Below, piece by piece: positions 1 to 9,494 of a stretch of 64,000 nucleotides of DNA. The stretch is from Caballeronia glathei. GTDB lineage: Bacteria; Pseudomonadota; Gammaproteobacteria; Burkholderiales; Burkholderiaceae. A program made the translations under genes and the position numbers. The notes under the pieces were generated by a model. The model searched no databases, was not told the DNA's origin, and saw nothing but the letters and a program-made list of their open reading frames with translations. Position 1 is the first letter of the stretch; each line of letters starts with the position of its first letter. The DNA lies in the NCBI RefSeq assembly GCF_000698595.1, contig NZ_JFHC01000010.1, positions 62,001-126,000 of the forward strand, in the 5' to 3' direction.

Positions 1-691
1 CGCGGTTCTCCGCGCCGGCGAAAGCGCCGCGCTCGTGGCCGAACAGCACGCTTTCCATCGAGCGCTGGCCCGGCTCGCGCGCCGCCATGCAATCGAAGTA
101 GATGAACGGACCCTTGCGGCGGCGGCTCAGGTCGTGCAGCGTGCGCGCCGCCACCTTCTTGCCGGTGCCCGGCTCGCCGCAGATCAGCACGGCGGCTTCG
201 GTCGGCGCGGTGTGTTCGATCAGGTCGTACACATGCTGGATCGCGCCGCTCCTGCCGAGCATCGCGCCGAAATGCCCGAGGTCGCGCAACGTCGAGCGCA
301 GCGCCTGCACTTCTTCCGTCAGTTCGTAGGGCCGCGGTATGCGCGCGAGCAGGCTGCGCAGACGCGGAATGTTGACTGGTTTCAGCAAATAGTCCCAGAT
401 CCCGTGGCGCAGGCCTTCGATCGCGCTTTCGACCGTCGCGTTGCCCGTCATCACGATCACCGGAAGCGCGCCGTCCGGCGGCTGCGCCGGCAGGCTCGGC
501 AGCAGGTCGAGGCCGCTGCCGTCCGGCAGGTTCAGGTCGACCAGCACGACGTCGGGGATGAAGCGGGTGAGGGCCGCGCGGGCTTCGGCAAGGGTGGTCG
601 CGGTATCGACGGAGAAACCATCCGCCGACAGGATCGCGGACAGGCCGGAGAGGCTATTGGGATCGTCTTCGACAATCAGGGCGTGTGGCAT
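1..691 (-). CDS. Response regulator with receiver and AAA+ domains, C-terminus outside window
   Basis: Reading the minus strand from an ATG at 689-691 gives 230 residues with no stop before the window edge. Residues 1-120 form a receiver domain: acidic pair D9/D10, phospho-acceptor D52 in VVLVDLNLPDGSG, and a lysine in LLKPVN. The rest is the start of an NtrC-type AAA+ domain with Walker A GEPGTGKK (the family usually has GESGTGKE) and then LFGHERGAFAGA. In sigma-54 activators the last motif is GAFTGA, and its threonine contacts sigma-54; here it is alanine. The protein therefore looks like an NtrC-family two-component regulator, but its dependence on sigma-54 is uncertain. No partner kinase is visible in the window. 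The DNA-binding domain would lie beyond position 1. Confidence 0.85.
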   Translation of the reverse strand, partial: MPHALIVEDDPNSLSGLSAILSADGFSVDTATTLAEARAALTRFIPDVVLVDLNLPDGSGLDLLPSLPAQPPDGALPVIVMTGNATVESAIEGLRHGIWDYLLKPVNIPRLRSLLARIPRPYELTEEVQALRSTLRDLGHFGAMLGRSGAIQHVYDLIEHTAPTEAAVLICGEPGTGKKVAARTLHDLSRRRKGPFIYFDCMAAREPGQRSMESVLFGHERGAFAGAENR

Positions 692-862
692 GGCGGACAC
701 AACGTATCAAGGTGGTCTGTAATTCGCTCGAAACCGGGTCCGCTGAACTTGGCGGGCGAGCCGGTGGGTCGGGCGCGTCGTTGCCGGCCGCATCGTCCGC
801 ACCCGGTCTGGTTCGTGCGAGCGGCGCGCTTCGGTCTCCTGCGTCCTGCGCTTCGTCCTTCG

Positions 863-1210
863 CTACTGTGGTTTCACGTGCAAATCGTTGTTCACGGATT
901 GCACCCCCGACACGCCGCGCGTCACGGCGACAGCCTTCTGAATCTGTACTTCCGAGTTCACGAAGCCGGACAACTGCACGGCCCCGCGATAGGTCTCGAC
1001 GCTCACCGCCAGCGACTTCAGGCCCGGATCGGCGAGCAACGCGGTCTTCACGCGTGCGGTGGTCGCGGTATCGGTCGTGTACTCGCCCGCCGATTCGCTC
1101 GTGGCCGTCGACGAGCATCCGGCGATGAACGCGAATGCGGGCGCGGCGAGCAGGGCGGCGATCAGGAACCGGATCGCGACGGCGTGATGGTTAGGGTGGG
1201 TGTTTGGCAC
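863..1210 (-). CDS. BON-domain lipoprotein
   Basis: A protein of about 115 residues with a hydrophobic signal segment ending in the lipobox FIAGC, so probably a lipid-anchored envelope protein. The mature part is one BON domain (OsmY-like): DTATTARVKTALLADPGLKSLAVSVE, then a Gly-rich VQLSGFVNS strand, and VSGVQSVNNDLHV at the C-terminus. BON domains are thought to bind phospholipid or other envelope components. I took the GTG at 1208-1210 as start because it sits closest to the signal peptide; a TTG at 1232-1234 would add eight basic residues. Neither has a strong ribosome binding site. It lies downstream of efp on the same strand but beyond the efp terminator, so it is probably transcribed separately. 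Confidence 0.8.
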   Translation of the reverse strand: MPNTHPNHHAVAIRFLIAALLAAPAFAFIAGCSSTATSESAGEYTTDTATTARVKTALLADPGLKSLAVSVETYRGAVQLSGFVNSEVQIQKAVAVTRGVSGVQSVNNDLHVKPQ

Positions 1211-1407
1211 GGTTCGACGTCGAGTGAAGATCAAGTCTTTCGAGCAGAATTCGTGCCAGACTTCTTATTGCCCTCGAAGCGTCTTCAACGTGTCGTGAAC
1301 GCGCCTCATCAGGTCGCAGGGCAGCGCTCTCGCCACGTGAATTGTGTCGTTTTCGAGATGCGAACCGGTAAAGTTTGCCTGAACCGCCCAAAAACTTCAC
1401 GCAAAAG

Positions 1408-1433
1408 AAAAAGCGCCCGTACGGGCGCTTTTT
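1408..1433 (-). terminator. Intrinsic terminator downstream of efp
   Basis: Perfect 13-bp inverted repeat (AAAAAGCGCCCGT at 1408-1420 against 1421-1433) whose A/T ends give a U-run on either strand. It lies about 100 bp past the efp stop, so it most likely ends efp transcripts; the symmetry could also stop opposite-strand transcription. The remainder of the 1211-1532 gap shows no gene. Confidence 0.8.
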
Positions 1434-1532
1434 CGTTGCCGCCGCGGTGGCGGCAGCGGGATGGATTGCCAACCGCGAGCACGGCGTGCAGCCTGCGACT
1501 GACACCTGCCGCCAGCACGCGTCTCGCTTCGC

Positions 1533-2090
1533 TTACGCGCGGCTGCGGTACTCGTTGGTACGCGTGTCGATTTCGATCTTGTCGCCGATGTTGCAGAAGA
1601 GCGGCACCTGCAGTTCGAGGCCGGTGTTGATCTTCGCGTTCTTCAGCACCTTGCCCGACGACGTGTCGCCCTTCACCGCCGGTTCCGTGTAGATGATTTC
1701 GCGGACCAGCGTGGTCGGCAGTTCGACCGAAATTGCCTTTTCGTTGTAGAACACGACTTCGCACGGCATGCCGTCTTCGAGGTAATGGAGCGCGTCGCCC
1801 ATCATGTCGGCTTCGACTTCGTACTGGTTGTAGTCGGCGTCCATGAACACGTACATCGGATCGGCGAAGTACGAATAGGTCACTTCCTTGCGGTCGAGCA
1901 GGACGACATCGAACTTGTCGTCGGCCTTGTAGACCGCTTCCATGTTCGCCGCCGACAGCAGGTTGCGGAACTTCATCTTCACGACTGCCGAGTTGCGGCC
2001 CGACTTGTTGTACTCGGCCTTCTGCACGACCATGGCATCGCTGCCGATCATCACGACGTTGCCAACGCGGAGTTCTTGTGCGGTCTTCAT
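1533..2090 (-). CDS. efp: Translation elongation factor P
   Basis: EF-P of 185 residues, the usual length, beginning [16 protein letters not shown]. It binds between the P and E sites and relieves ribosomes stalled on consecutive prolines. The loop that reaches the peptidyl-transferase centre reads Y27-N-K-S-G-R32-N-S. Residue 32 is arginine, not the lysine modified by EpmA/EpmB. Arginine at this site is the substrate of EarP rhamnosylation, and earP is the next gene upstream on the same strand. The ATG at 2088-2090 gives the family N-terminus; the reading frame stays open further upstream but is not conserved-looking. A terminator follows at 1408-1433. Confidence 0.97.
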   Translation of the reverse strand: MKTAQELRVGNVVMIGSDAMVVQKAEYNKSGRNSAVVKMKFRNLLSAANMEAVYKADDKFDVVLLDRKEVTYSYFADPMYVFMDADYNQYEVEADMMGDALHYLEDGMPCEVVFYNEKAISVELPTTLVREIIYTEPAVKGDTSSGKVLKNAKINTGLELQVPLFCNIGDKIEIDTRTNEYRSRA

Positions 2091-2336
2091 AATAAAAAAC
2101 TGTCCTGTCCAGATAAATGAGCTGAGCGCTTCGATGTTGCTCGACGGCTCGCGGCGTGTCGACTGAGCGATGCCGCGCGTCGTGGAATCCTTCCGATCCC
2201 CGCTGAAGCCGGCAGAGTCGGCGAAAAAGACGGGCTCCGTAAAACGTTGAGTCAACGTTGGGTCAAACGTTGTAAAACTCTGGGTCAAACCCGGTGTCGA
2301 ACCCAATCGACGCTACGTAAGCCGTTGGATAACCGC

Positions 2337-3491
2337 TTATTTTAGCTGACTTTTTGCGAATTCGGCCAGATTTCCGGCCAGATCCCCGACGCTCGCCAGT
2401 TCCGACGCCCATTTCGACGCGCGCCGTTCCAGCGCCGGGCGATGTCGCCAGAAATCCTCCCAGTCCGGCGATCCGGCCCCGTTCCACGTGTGCCAGAAGC
2501 GCGAGACGGCATCGCGCGCCGCGTGCGGCAGGCCGCTCGCGTAGTGGGCGAGGGCGGCGTCGAGCTTCGGCAGGTGCGCGTCGTCGGCCTGCGGATAGAT
2601 ATGCCAGACGAACGGCTTCTTCGCCCACTGTGCGCGCACGAACGAATCCTCGCCGCGTACGAAATTGACGTCGGCGGCCCAGAGGAGCGCGTCGAAACGC
2701 GGCTGCTCGACGAAGCCGAGCGCGTGCGCGCAAAGCGATCCGCGCTCGGCCGCCGACCCCGCCCCGAAGTGCGGCAGGCCGAAGAACCGGGCAAGCGCCC
2801 CGGAGATGCGTCCTTCCGGCACGAGCAGCACGACGGGCGAACGCGCGTCGCGCCATTGCGCGAGCAGTCCGTCGATCGCCGGATTCTCGTAGGCGAACAT
2901 CGAAACGACAGTGCTTTCCTTCGGCGGCACGCTCCGGCCGACGTGCTCGCGCCACCAGGCGTCGCGATCGAAGGCGAGCTGCTCGGCATCCAGCGTGCGC
3001 TCCTTGAGCACGCCGCCCGTGCCCGCGCCGAGCCCCGGGAAGAAGAATGTCTTGCTGAGCGGATGGTGCGGATGGGGCGAGGGCCGCAAGTGGAAATCGG
3101 CGACCCAGTCCTCGGCGCTCAGATAGTCGAGATTGATCCACACCGGCTTGCGCCCGCGCTGCGCCATTGCCGCGACATAGACGGGCGGCAGCTCGCAGGC
3201 GAATGCCTCGATCACGACATCGGCGATCTGCAGCGTCTGTCCGGCATGCGCGGGCTCGTGCCAGTGCTCGATCACGACGCCCGCCGCCTCCTGCCGCGCG
3301 AGCGCGGGATCGACGTCGGCGCAGAGCGCGTGAAAGGCTCTCAAGTCGTCGACGAAAATGCGCACCTGCCAGCCGTGCTCGCTCGCGAGCTGGCGCGCGA
3401 GCCGCCAGCACACGCCGATGTCGCCGAAATTGTCGATGACCGCGCAGAAAATGTCGCAGGCGGTGTCCGTCGGAGCGTGGTCTGGGGTCAT
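2337..3491 (-). CDS. earP: EF-P arginine rhamnosyltransferase EarP
   Basis: 384 residues from the ATG at 3489-3491. It transfers rhamnose from dTDP-rhamnose to Arg32 of EF-P. The N-terminal domain has CDIFCAVIDNFGDIGVCWRL, with D20 and D24 at the spacing of the catalytic aspartates known in EarP. The C-terminal domain has RGEDSFVRAQWAKKPFVWHIYPQ, the conserved nucleotide-sugar-binding motif of the inverting, GT-B-fold enzyme. It lies 246 bp upstream of efp on the same strand. That gap holds tandem AACGTTG-type repeats. A longer frame starting at 3593 would run into the group II intron at 3547 and is rejected. The intron has inserted 55 bp upstream of this start, so the native promoter may be altered. 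Confidence 0.95.
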   Translation of the reverse strand: MTPDHAPTDTACDIFCAVIDNFGDIGVCWRLARQLASEHGWQVRIFVDDLRAFHALCADVDPALARQEAAGVVIEHWHEPAHAGQTLQIADVVIEAFACELPPVYVAAMAQRGRKPVWINLDYLSAEDWVADFHLRPSPHPHHPLSKTFFFPGLGAGTGGVLKERTLDAEQLAFDRDAWWREHVGRSVPPKESTVVSMFAYENPAIDGLLAQWRDARSPVVLLVPEGRISGALARFFGLPHFGAGSAAERGSLCAHALGFVEQPRFDALLWAADVNFVRGEDSFVRAQWAKKPFVWHIYPQADDAHLPKLDAALAHYASGLPHAARDAVSRFWHTWNGAGSPDWEDFWRHRPALERRASKWASELASVGDLAGNLAEFAKSQLK

Positions 3492-4533
3492 GGCGCGCGG
3501 CTCGGGCGGCGGGACGGCCGCGTAATGATCTAAACTGGCGATTCTAGTGCGACACGCACGCTCGTGTCCGGGTAGCCCCAACGTAAGGGGCATCGACTAG
3601 CGACAAAGGAGGCGTCTGTATGAGCCTAACCGGTCGCGAAGATATCACGTGGAGCATCGGGAAGGGGCGTGAGTCCCTCGACGCAACTGCTCAGAAGCGG
3701 GGTATCTCTTTTAGCGAAGCGAGAGCCGGTAGAGGTTGGCCGGGTCTCGTTCATACGAGTCTCGGTAGAGCACATTCTCCGAGAGCTCGCATTGCATTGA
3801 CCTGATTACCGTCAGGTTCCGCCCCGTCAGCGGCTTCACCTCCGCCGACAGGGTGGAGTGATGTATGTAATTCCTGCGCCGTCCGCGGCAATGGTTTCGC
3901 GAACCGATACGAGCGAAAGCTCGGTGTGTCATTGTTTGGCCTCGTCAGTTGTACGGCGAGGATAGTGAACCTGCTGTACGACCAGCAGTAGCCTAAGAAG
4001 ACATGCGTCACTGGCAACGGTGGGGTGTGAAGCTCTTCTGACAATGTAGCCTCCGGATGTTTCGGGCAGGCCCTTCCCGCGAGGGATTGGTCTGGACACT
4101 CCTAGCAGCAAAGGGGTCGAGGAGCTAGGCTGGCTGATAGGGTTAACGTATGTGAACTGCTGATAAACCTCGTTACCAGTGAGGAGCCAAAGCTGCTTGA
4201 ACATCGGGCTCTAACCAAAAGGTACGTGGCTGGTTAGTCCACTTAGAATTTGGGCTACGTCGTTGTCAAGCCACCGGGGGATAGGCAGAACCTACGTCAG
4301 TCGTGTGACATGCCGGGAACGTGGTAAGCCTGTATGGTTGCCAGCTGTCTTTTGGCTGGCAGGCGAACCGTAAGGGACGCTGTTGATTGTGCAGGTGTGG
4401 GAGGACGGAAAAAGCGAATGTCGGGCTGTAATGGCCCGGATAGGGGTTGAGACATTACTCCACGCGAAAGCGGGCAGACTTCCGTCTGGTCTACCGTCGC
4501 AAGGCGGCTGACTACCCTCTGTAACTTGGTTAG

Positions 4534-4640
4534 GTACGCGCGCATGCGCTCGTACTGAGGTGTTTGTCCGAGATAGGGGCGCATGCGCTCCTATTGAGGT
4601 GTCTGTTGTTCCCCAGAGGGGTGTGTCTGCCCCTCTGGGG
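4534..4640 (+). repeat. Tandem covarying hairpins plus a third stem-loop in the intron
   Basis: Two stem-loops lie 39 nt apart just before the maturase gene. The first is GTACG (4534-4538)/CGTAC (4551-4555), the second ATAGG (4573-4577)/CCTAT (4590-4594). Both enclose the same GCGCATGCGC core and are followed by TGAGGTGTYTGT. The outer stems differ in sequence but each still pairs, which is compensatory change. A third hairpin, CCCCAGAGGGG (4611-4621) against CCCCTCTGGGG (4630-4640), follows. They probably belong to domain IV, close to the start of the reading frame. Confidence 0.75.
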
Positions 4641-4686
4641 GAGATGCGCCTTCTGCCTGGGGACTTCTTCCAAGTAGGAGAGCAGC

Positions 4687-6387
4687 ATGAAAGTATCTGG
4701 TCGAAAGACCGGGTCTGCGCTTTCCCACGCGCCGGACAACTGGAACGCCGTAGATTGGCGCCGGGTTGAACGGAACGTGCGAGGGATGCAGATTCGAATT
4801 GCGAAGGCGACGCGGGAAAGTGACTGGCGCAGGGTGAAAGCCCTGCAACGGATGCTGACTCGCACGTTATCCGCGAAGCTGTATGCGGTACGACGTGTTA
4901 CGCAGAATCAGGGGGCGCGAACGGCTGGAGTCGATCGCGAACTGTGGGATTCGCCTGAAAGCCGGTGGGAAGCTATCGGCAGGTTGAAGCGGCGCGGATA
5001 CAAGCCTCTGCCATTACGGAGAGTTTTTATCCCCAAAGCCAATGGAAAGGAGCGCCCTCTGGGCATCCCGACCATGCGGGACAGGGCGATGCAGGCGCTG
5101 TATCTGCTGGCTCTGGAGCCAGTGTCGGAATCGACGAGCGACCCGAATTCATATGGGTTCAGGATAAACCGCTCGACAGCTGATGCTATGGGTCAGGTAC
5201 GCGCTTGCACGTCCCGGAAGGATTCGTCCCGATGGGTACTGGAAGCGGATATCAAAGGCTGCTTCGACCACATCAACCACGACTGGCTGGAAAACCATGT
5301 CCCCATGGACAGGGAGATCCTCCGGAAGTGGTTGAAGGCTGGCCTGATTTACAAGGGTCAGCTACAGGCGACTGAGGCCGGTACGCCGCAGGGAGGGATC
5401 ATCTCCCCGACGCTGGCGAATGTGACGCTGAACGGGCTGGAGCGTGAACTGGTTGCGCACCTCGGTGCGAAATTCGGGATCGTCAAAGCTAAGAAGTTGA
5501 AGGTCAATGTGGTGCGATACGCGGATGACTTCGTGATTACCGGTGACTCGAAAGAGATACTGGAAAGCGTGGTCAGGCCTTGGGTGGAAGCGTTCCTTGC
5601 GGTTCGGGGCCTGCAACTGTCTGAGGCGAAAACGCGCATCACCCACATTGATGAAGGCTTCGATTTCCTTGGGTGGAATTTCCGGAAGTACTCGGGAAAA
5701 TTGCTCATCAAGCCGAGCAAGAAAAACGCGCAAGCGTTTTATCGCAAGGTGGCGGAAACGATCAGCGGCAACAAAACGGTAAAGCAGGGGGATCTAATCC
5801 AACTGCTGAACCCGATGTTGCGCGGATGGGCGCAGTACCACCGTCCGGTCTCGGCCAAGCAGACGTACAGCCGCATGGAGCATCTGATTTTTCGGAAGCT
5901 CTGGCGGTGGTCGAAGCGGAGGCACCCGCAAAAGAGCGCTGTGTGGGTGAAACAGAAGTACTTTCACTCTATCGGTGCCCGGCACTGGGTGTTTGCGGTT
6001 CGTACGGTACGCGAAGACGGCAGTTGGGGGCTGAATGAGCTATACCAGCTTAGTGGTATGGCTATCAAACGGCACACGAGGATCAAGGGCGAGTTCAATC
6101 CTTTTGATCCGACATGGGAGCAATATGGCGAGACCCTGCGGCAGGGGCGCATGTGGGAACAAATGCGCTACCGAAAGCAGTGGGCGACGCTGTATATGTC
6201 ACAAGGCGGGCTATGCGCGCATTGTGGCTGTGCCCTAACGGACGAATCGGGCTGGCACGACCATCATCTGGAATATCGGATGCATGGAGGTACCGACGCT
6301 TTATCCAACCGGGTGCTGCTCCACCCGCACTGCCATCAGCAAGTGCACGCTGGTAAGCTGGTTGTAACTAAGCCGGTTCTGTCGTAG
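4687..6387 (+). CDS. ltrA: Group II intron reverse transcriptase/maturase with HNH endonuclease domain
   Basis: 566 residues. The protein helps fold and splice the intron RNA and copies it at new DNA sites. Reverse transcriptase blocks are clear: [68 protein letters not shown], and the catalytic [19 protein letters not shown] follows and leads into the maturase (X) region. The C-terminal ~60 residues are an HNH nuclease with zinc ligands: [20 protein letters not shown], and [14 protein letters not shown]. The start has an AGGAG ribosome site at 4676-4680. No frameshift or stop is seen and all catalytic residues are present. The domain layout resembles chloroplast-like (CL) class proteins, but the class is a guess. 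Confidence 0.96.
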   Translation: MKVSGRKTGSALSHAPDNWNAVDWRRVERNVRGMQIRIAKATRESDWRRVKALQRMLTRTLSAKLYAVRRVTQNQGARTAGVDRELWDSPESRWEAIGRLKRRGYKPLPLRRVFIPKANGKERPLGIPTMRDRAMQALYLLALEPVSESTSDPNSYGFRINRSTADAMGQVRACTSRKDSSRWVLEADIKGCFDHINHDWLENHVPMDREILRKWLKAGLIYKGQLQATEAGTPQGGIISPTLANVTLNGLERELVAHLGAKFGIVKAKKLKVNVVRYADDFVITGDSKEILESVVRPWVEAFLAVRGLQLSEAKTRITHIDEGFDFLGWNFRKYSGKLLIKPSKKNAQAFYRKVAETISGNKTVKQGDLIQLLNPMLRGWAQYHRPVSAKQTYSRMEHLIFRKLWRWSKRRHPQKSAVWVKQKYFHSIGARHWVFAVRTVREDGSWGLNELYQLSGMAIKRHTRIKGEFNPFDPTWEQYGETLRQGRMWEQMRYRKQWATLYMSQGGLCAHCGCALTDESGWHDHHLEYRMHGGTDALSNRVLLHPHCHQQVHAGKLVVTKPVLS

Positions 6388-6409
6388 ACAGAACTTTGTT
6401 TGTAGATTT

Positions 6410-6484
6410 GAGCCGTATGCGGGGAAACTCGCACGTACGGTTCTCGGGGGGCCCGGCTTTCGCAAGAAAGTCGGGCTACCCGAC
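6410..6484 (+). other. Group II intron domains V and VI
   Basis: Domain V at 6410-6443 begins GAGCCGTATGCG and ends CGTACGGTTC, the catalytic hairpin with a GAAA-type loop and CGC bulge region. Domain VI follows: TCGGG pairs with CCCGA around an 11-bp hairpin with a GCAA loop, leaving unpaired TA on the 3' side. A6478 is the likely branch nucleotide. The structure ends at C6484. Confidence 0.9.
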
Positions 6485-6604
6485 AGACAGCGCCGATTGC
6501 TTCACAGCAAGCCTCACGACACGGCCGGCAGCGAGCCCGCAGCGAGCCGGACCGCAGGCCCCGCAGCCAGGCGCCGTGCCGCACTTTACGCATTGATCCG
6601 CTGC

Positions 6605-8746
6605 ATGACAGACACCAACGTTTTCGACCCGAAAGGGACTCTCGCGCAGTTGCCGCATCTGCCCGGCGTGTACCGCTACTACGATGCCGACGGCAACGTG
6701 CTGTACGTCGGCAAGGCGCGCAACCTGAAAAAGCGCGTGTCGAGCTACTTCACGAAGACGCTGCATTCGCCGCGCATCGCGATGATGGTCACGCGCATCC
6801 GCAAGATTGAGACGACGGTTACGCGTTCCGAGGCTGAAGCGCTGTTGCTTGAGAATAATCTGATCAAGGCCCTGACGCCGCGCTACAACATCCTGTTTCG
6901 CGACGACAAGTCCTATCCCTATCTGAAGCTGACCGGCCATCAGTTTCCGCGCATGGCGTATTACCGCGGCGCCGTCGACAAGAAGAACCAGTACTTCGGC
7001 CCGTTTCCGAGCGCCTGGGCGGTGCGCGAGAGCATCCAGATCCTGCAGCGCGTGTTTCAGCTGCGCACCTGCGAGGATTCGGTGTTCGCGAACCGCACGC
7101 GGCCGTGCCTGCTGCATCAGATCGGGCGCTGCACGGCGCCGTGCGTCGGGCTCGTCAGCGAGGAGGATTACGCGCGCGATGTCGCGAACGCCTCGCGCTT
7201 TCTGCTCGGCCGGCAGGGCGAAGTGATGCGGGAGCTCGAGCAGAAAATGCATGCGTTCGCCGCCGAGCTCAAGTTCGAGCAGGCCGCGGCGGTGCGCAAC
7301 CAGATGAGTTCGCTTTCGACCGTGCTGCATCAGCAGGCTATCGAGGTGGGCGGCGACAACGACGTCGACATCCTCGCGGTCGTCGCGCTGGGCGGCAAGG
7401 TGTGCGTGAATCTGGCGATGGTGCGCGGCGGCCGGCATCTCGGGGACAAGGCGTATTTCCCGACGCACGTCGAGGCGGCGATATCGCTCGGCGACGGTGG
7501 CGACGAGGACGAGGAAGGCGAGCTGATCGAAACGGTGGGGGAGATCGTGGTCGAGGAGGTCGGCGTCGAAGAGACGGCCCGGCAGCTCGAAGAGACGAAC
7601 GTGGTCGAAGTGTCTTCCGCTATCGGCGACGACGACGGCGCGCAGGAAGCTGCTCAGGAAATCGTGCAGGAACCCGCTGCCCGCGAAGGCACGCTCGAAT
7701 CCGAGGTGCTGGAGGCGTTCATCGCGCAGCATTACATCGGCAACCGCGTGCCGCCGGTGCTGGTCGTGAGCCACGCGCCGTCGAGCCGCGAACTCGTCGA
7801 TCTTTTGATCGAGCAGGCCGGGCACAAGGTCACCGTGCTGCGCCAGCCGCAGGGGCAAAAGCGCGTGTGGCTCTCGATGGCCGAACAGAACGCGAAGCTT
7901 GCGCTCGCGCGCCTGCTCTCCGAGCAGGGCTCGCAGCAGGCGCGCACGCGCACGCTTGCGGAAACGCTCGGCCTGGAAATGGACGATCTCGCGCAGTTGC
8001 GCATCGAATGCTTCGACATCAGCCACACGATGGGCGAGGCGACGCAGGCGTCGTGCGTCGTGTATCACCATCACAAGATGCAGTCGGGCGAGTACCGGCG
8101 CTACAACATCACCGGCATCACGCCCGGCGACGACTACGCCGCGATGCGCCAGGTCCTCACGCGCCGCTACGAGAAGATGCTCGCGCAGGCCGCCGCCAAC
8201 GCCGCCGACGAAGCCACGGCGCTGCAATCCTCAGCCGCGGCGTCCGCCGCCGATGCCGACGTCACGACCGATGCGGCAGAGCCCGTCGCGGCGGGCGGCC
8301 TGCTGCCGAACATCGTGCTGATCGACGGCGGCAAGGGCCAGGTCGAGATCGCGCGCCAGGTGTTCGCGGAACTGGGCCTCGATCGCGGCATGCTGGTCGG
8401 TGTCGCGAAGGGCGAAGGGCGCAAGGTCGGCCTGGAAACGCTCATCTTCGCCGACGGCCGCGGGCCGCTCGAACTCGGCAAGGAAAGCGCGGCGCTGATG
8501 CTCGTCGCGCAGATCCGCGACGAGGCGCACCGCTTCGCGATCACCGGCATGCGCGCGAAACGCGCGAAGACGCGCCAGACGTCGCGGCTCGAGGAACTCG
8601 AAGGCGTCGGCGCGAAACGCAGGCAGCGGCTCCTTTCGCGCTTCGGGGGGCTGCGCGGCGTGCAGGCGGCGAGCGTCGAGGATCTGGCGAGCGTCGAAGG
8701 CATTTCGCTCGCGCTCGCCGAACAGATTTACCGGCAACTGCACTGA
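6605..8746 (+). CDS. uvrC: UvrABC excinuclease subunit C
   Basis: 713 residues from the ATG at 6605. UvrC makes both cuts in nucleotide excision repair. Seen in order: GIY-YIG nuclease ([27 protein letters not shown], residues ~15-45), a Cys-containing region ([15 protein letters not shown]), a UVR motif ([14 protein letters not shown]), an RNase H-like nuclease ([21 protein letters not shown] and VLIDGGKGQ), and a tandem helix-hairpin-helix tail. Two insertions stand out: a very acidic segment at residues ~297-362 and an Ala-rich one at ~527-565 inside the RNase H fold. The group II intron ends 121 bp upstream in the same orientation, so uvrC may be transcribed through it. pgsA follows after 115 bp. 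Confidence 0.97.
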   Translation: MTDTNVFDPKGTLAQLPHLPGVYRYYDADGNVLYVGKARNLKKRVSSYFTKTLHSPRIAMMVTRIRKIETTVTRSEAEALLLENNLIKALTPRYNILFRDDKSYPYLKLTGHQFPRMAYYRGAVDKKNQYFGPFPSAWAVRESIQILQRVFQLRTCEDSVFANRTRPCLLHQIGRCTAPCVGLVSEEDYARDVANASRFLLGRQGEVMRELEQKMHAFAAELKFEQAAAVRNQMSSLSTVLHQQAIEVGGDNDVDILAVVALGGKVCVNLAMVRGGRHLGDKAYFPTHVEAAISLGDGGDEDEEGELIETVGEIVVEEVGVEETARQLEETNVVEVSSAIGDDDGAQEAAQEIVQEPAAREGTLESEVLEAFIAQHYIGNRVPPVLVVSHAPSSRELVDLLIEQAGHKVTVLRQPQGQKRVWLSMAEQNAKLALARLLSEQGSQQARTRTLAETLGLEMDDLAQLRIECFDISHTMGEATQASCVVYHHHKMQSGEYRRYNITGITPGDDYAAMRQVLTRRYEKMLAQAAANAADEATALQSSAAASAADADVTTDAAEPVAAGGLLPNIVLIDGGKGQVEIARQVFAELGLDRGMLVGVAKGEGRKVGLETLIFADGRGPLELGKESAALMLVAQIRDEAHRFAITGMRAKRAKTRQTSRLEELEGVGAKRRQRLLSRFGGLRGVQAASVEDLASVEGISLALAEQIYRQLH

Positions 8747-8861
8747 TCCGCACCGAGCAGCGACGGGCCGCCGGCCCCGCGTGGGCAAGGCACCTCGCCT
8801 TGTGACATGTGGGTCGACGCGGCACAATGGCACCTCCCTTACACGTTGATCACGTCCGCCC

Positions 8862-9458
8862 ATGCCGTTCAACCTACCGATTTTCCTGACGTGGCTGCGA
8901 ATCGTGCTGATTCCGCTCGTCGTGGGCGTTTTCTATCTGCCGGACGTGATGATGAGCCCCGAGCACCGCAATCTGCTCGCGATGGTCATCTTCGTGCTCG
9001 CCGCGCTGACCGACTGGTTCGATGGTTTTCTCGCCCGCAAGCTCAATCAGACATCGGCGTTCGGCGCGTTCCTCGACCCCGTCGCCGACAAGCTGATGGT
9101 CACCGCCGCGCTGCTCGTCCTCGTGCAGCTGATGCGGCTGAACGCGGTGATCGCGCTCATCATCGTCGGGCGCGAGATCACGATTTCGGCGCTGCGCGAA
9201 TGGATGGCGCAGATCGGGGCATCGAAGAGCGTGGCCGTGAATTCGCTCGGCAAGTTCAAGACCGTGTGCCAGATGGTCGCCATTCCGATGCTGCTCTTCT
9301 ATGGGCCGCTGAAGATTGCAGGCACGCAGTTCGTCGTCGATACGCGCGTCTGGGGCCTGTGGCTCATCTATGTCGCGGCGTTCCTGACCGTCTGGTCGAT
9401 GCTGTACTACATGAAGCTCGCATGGCCGCAGATTCGCGAGCGCGGCGGGATGCTATAA
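8862..9458 (+). CDS. pgsA: CDP-diacylglycerol--glycerol-3-phosphate 3-phosphatidyltransferase
   Basis: 198-residue integral membrane enzyme that makes phosphatidylglycerol phosphate from CDP-diacylglycerol and glycerol 3-phosphate, the committed step to phosphatidylglycerol and cardiolipin. The CDP-alcohol phosphotransferase signature is complete: D51-x2-D54-G55-x2-A58-R59-x8-G68-x3-D72-x3-D76, which binds metal and the CDP group. Several hydrophobic helices surround it. It follows uvrC in the same direction, an order common in proteobacteria, and is followed by a promoter for the tRNA cluster. Confidence 0.96.
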   Translation: MPFNLPIFLTWLRIVLIPLVVGVFYLPDVMMSPEHRNLLAMVIFVLAALTDWFDGFLARKLNQTSAFGAFLDPVADKLMVTAALLVLVQLMRLNAVIALIIVGREITISALREWMAQIGASKSVAVNSLGKFKTVCQMVAIPMLLFYGPLKIAGTQFVVDTRVWGLWLIYVAAFLTVWSMLYYMKLAWPQIRERGGML

Positions 9459-9494
9459 ATTGCGCTGAAGCGAGAAAGGGCGCATACAAAACTA

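Larger units (their letters stand above)
3547..6484 (+). mobile_element. Group II intron, complete
   Basis: About 2.94 kb. The 5' end GTGCG at 3547 matches the GUGYG consensus. The 3' end is AC at 6483-6484 (consensus AY), with a candidate branch-point A at 6478, seven nucleotides from the end. Domain V (6410-6443) and domain VI (6445-6483) follow an intact maturase gene. A candidate EBS1, TAGAATT (4244-4250), can pair with the 5' exon GATTCTA (3540-3546) over seven positions, one of them G-U; T4243 could pair with the first 3'-exon base A6485. About 1,140 nt of RNA precede the protein start, long for domains I-IV. The element sits between divergent earP and uvrC in uvrC orientation. Removing it would restore a gap of roughly 175 bp. 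Nothing in it looks degraded, so it may be active. The EBS assignment is inference. Confidence 0.93.

Noticed and set aside
3620..3805. 61-codon frame with an AAAGGAGG-like site
   Set aside because: It lies in the structured RNA part of the group II intron (domain I). The Shine-Dalgarno-like bases are probably part of the ribozyme.
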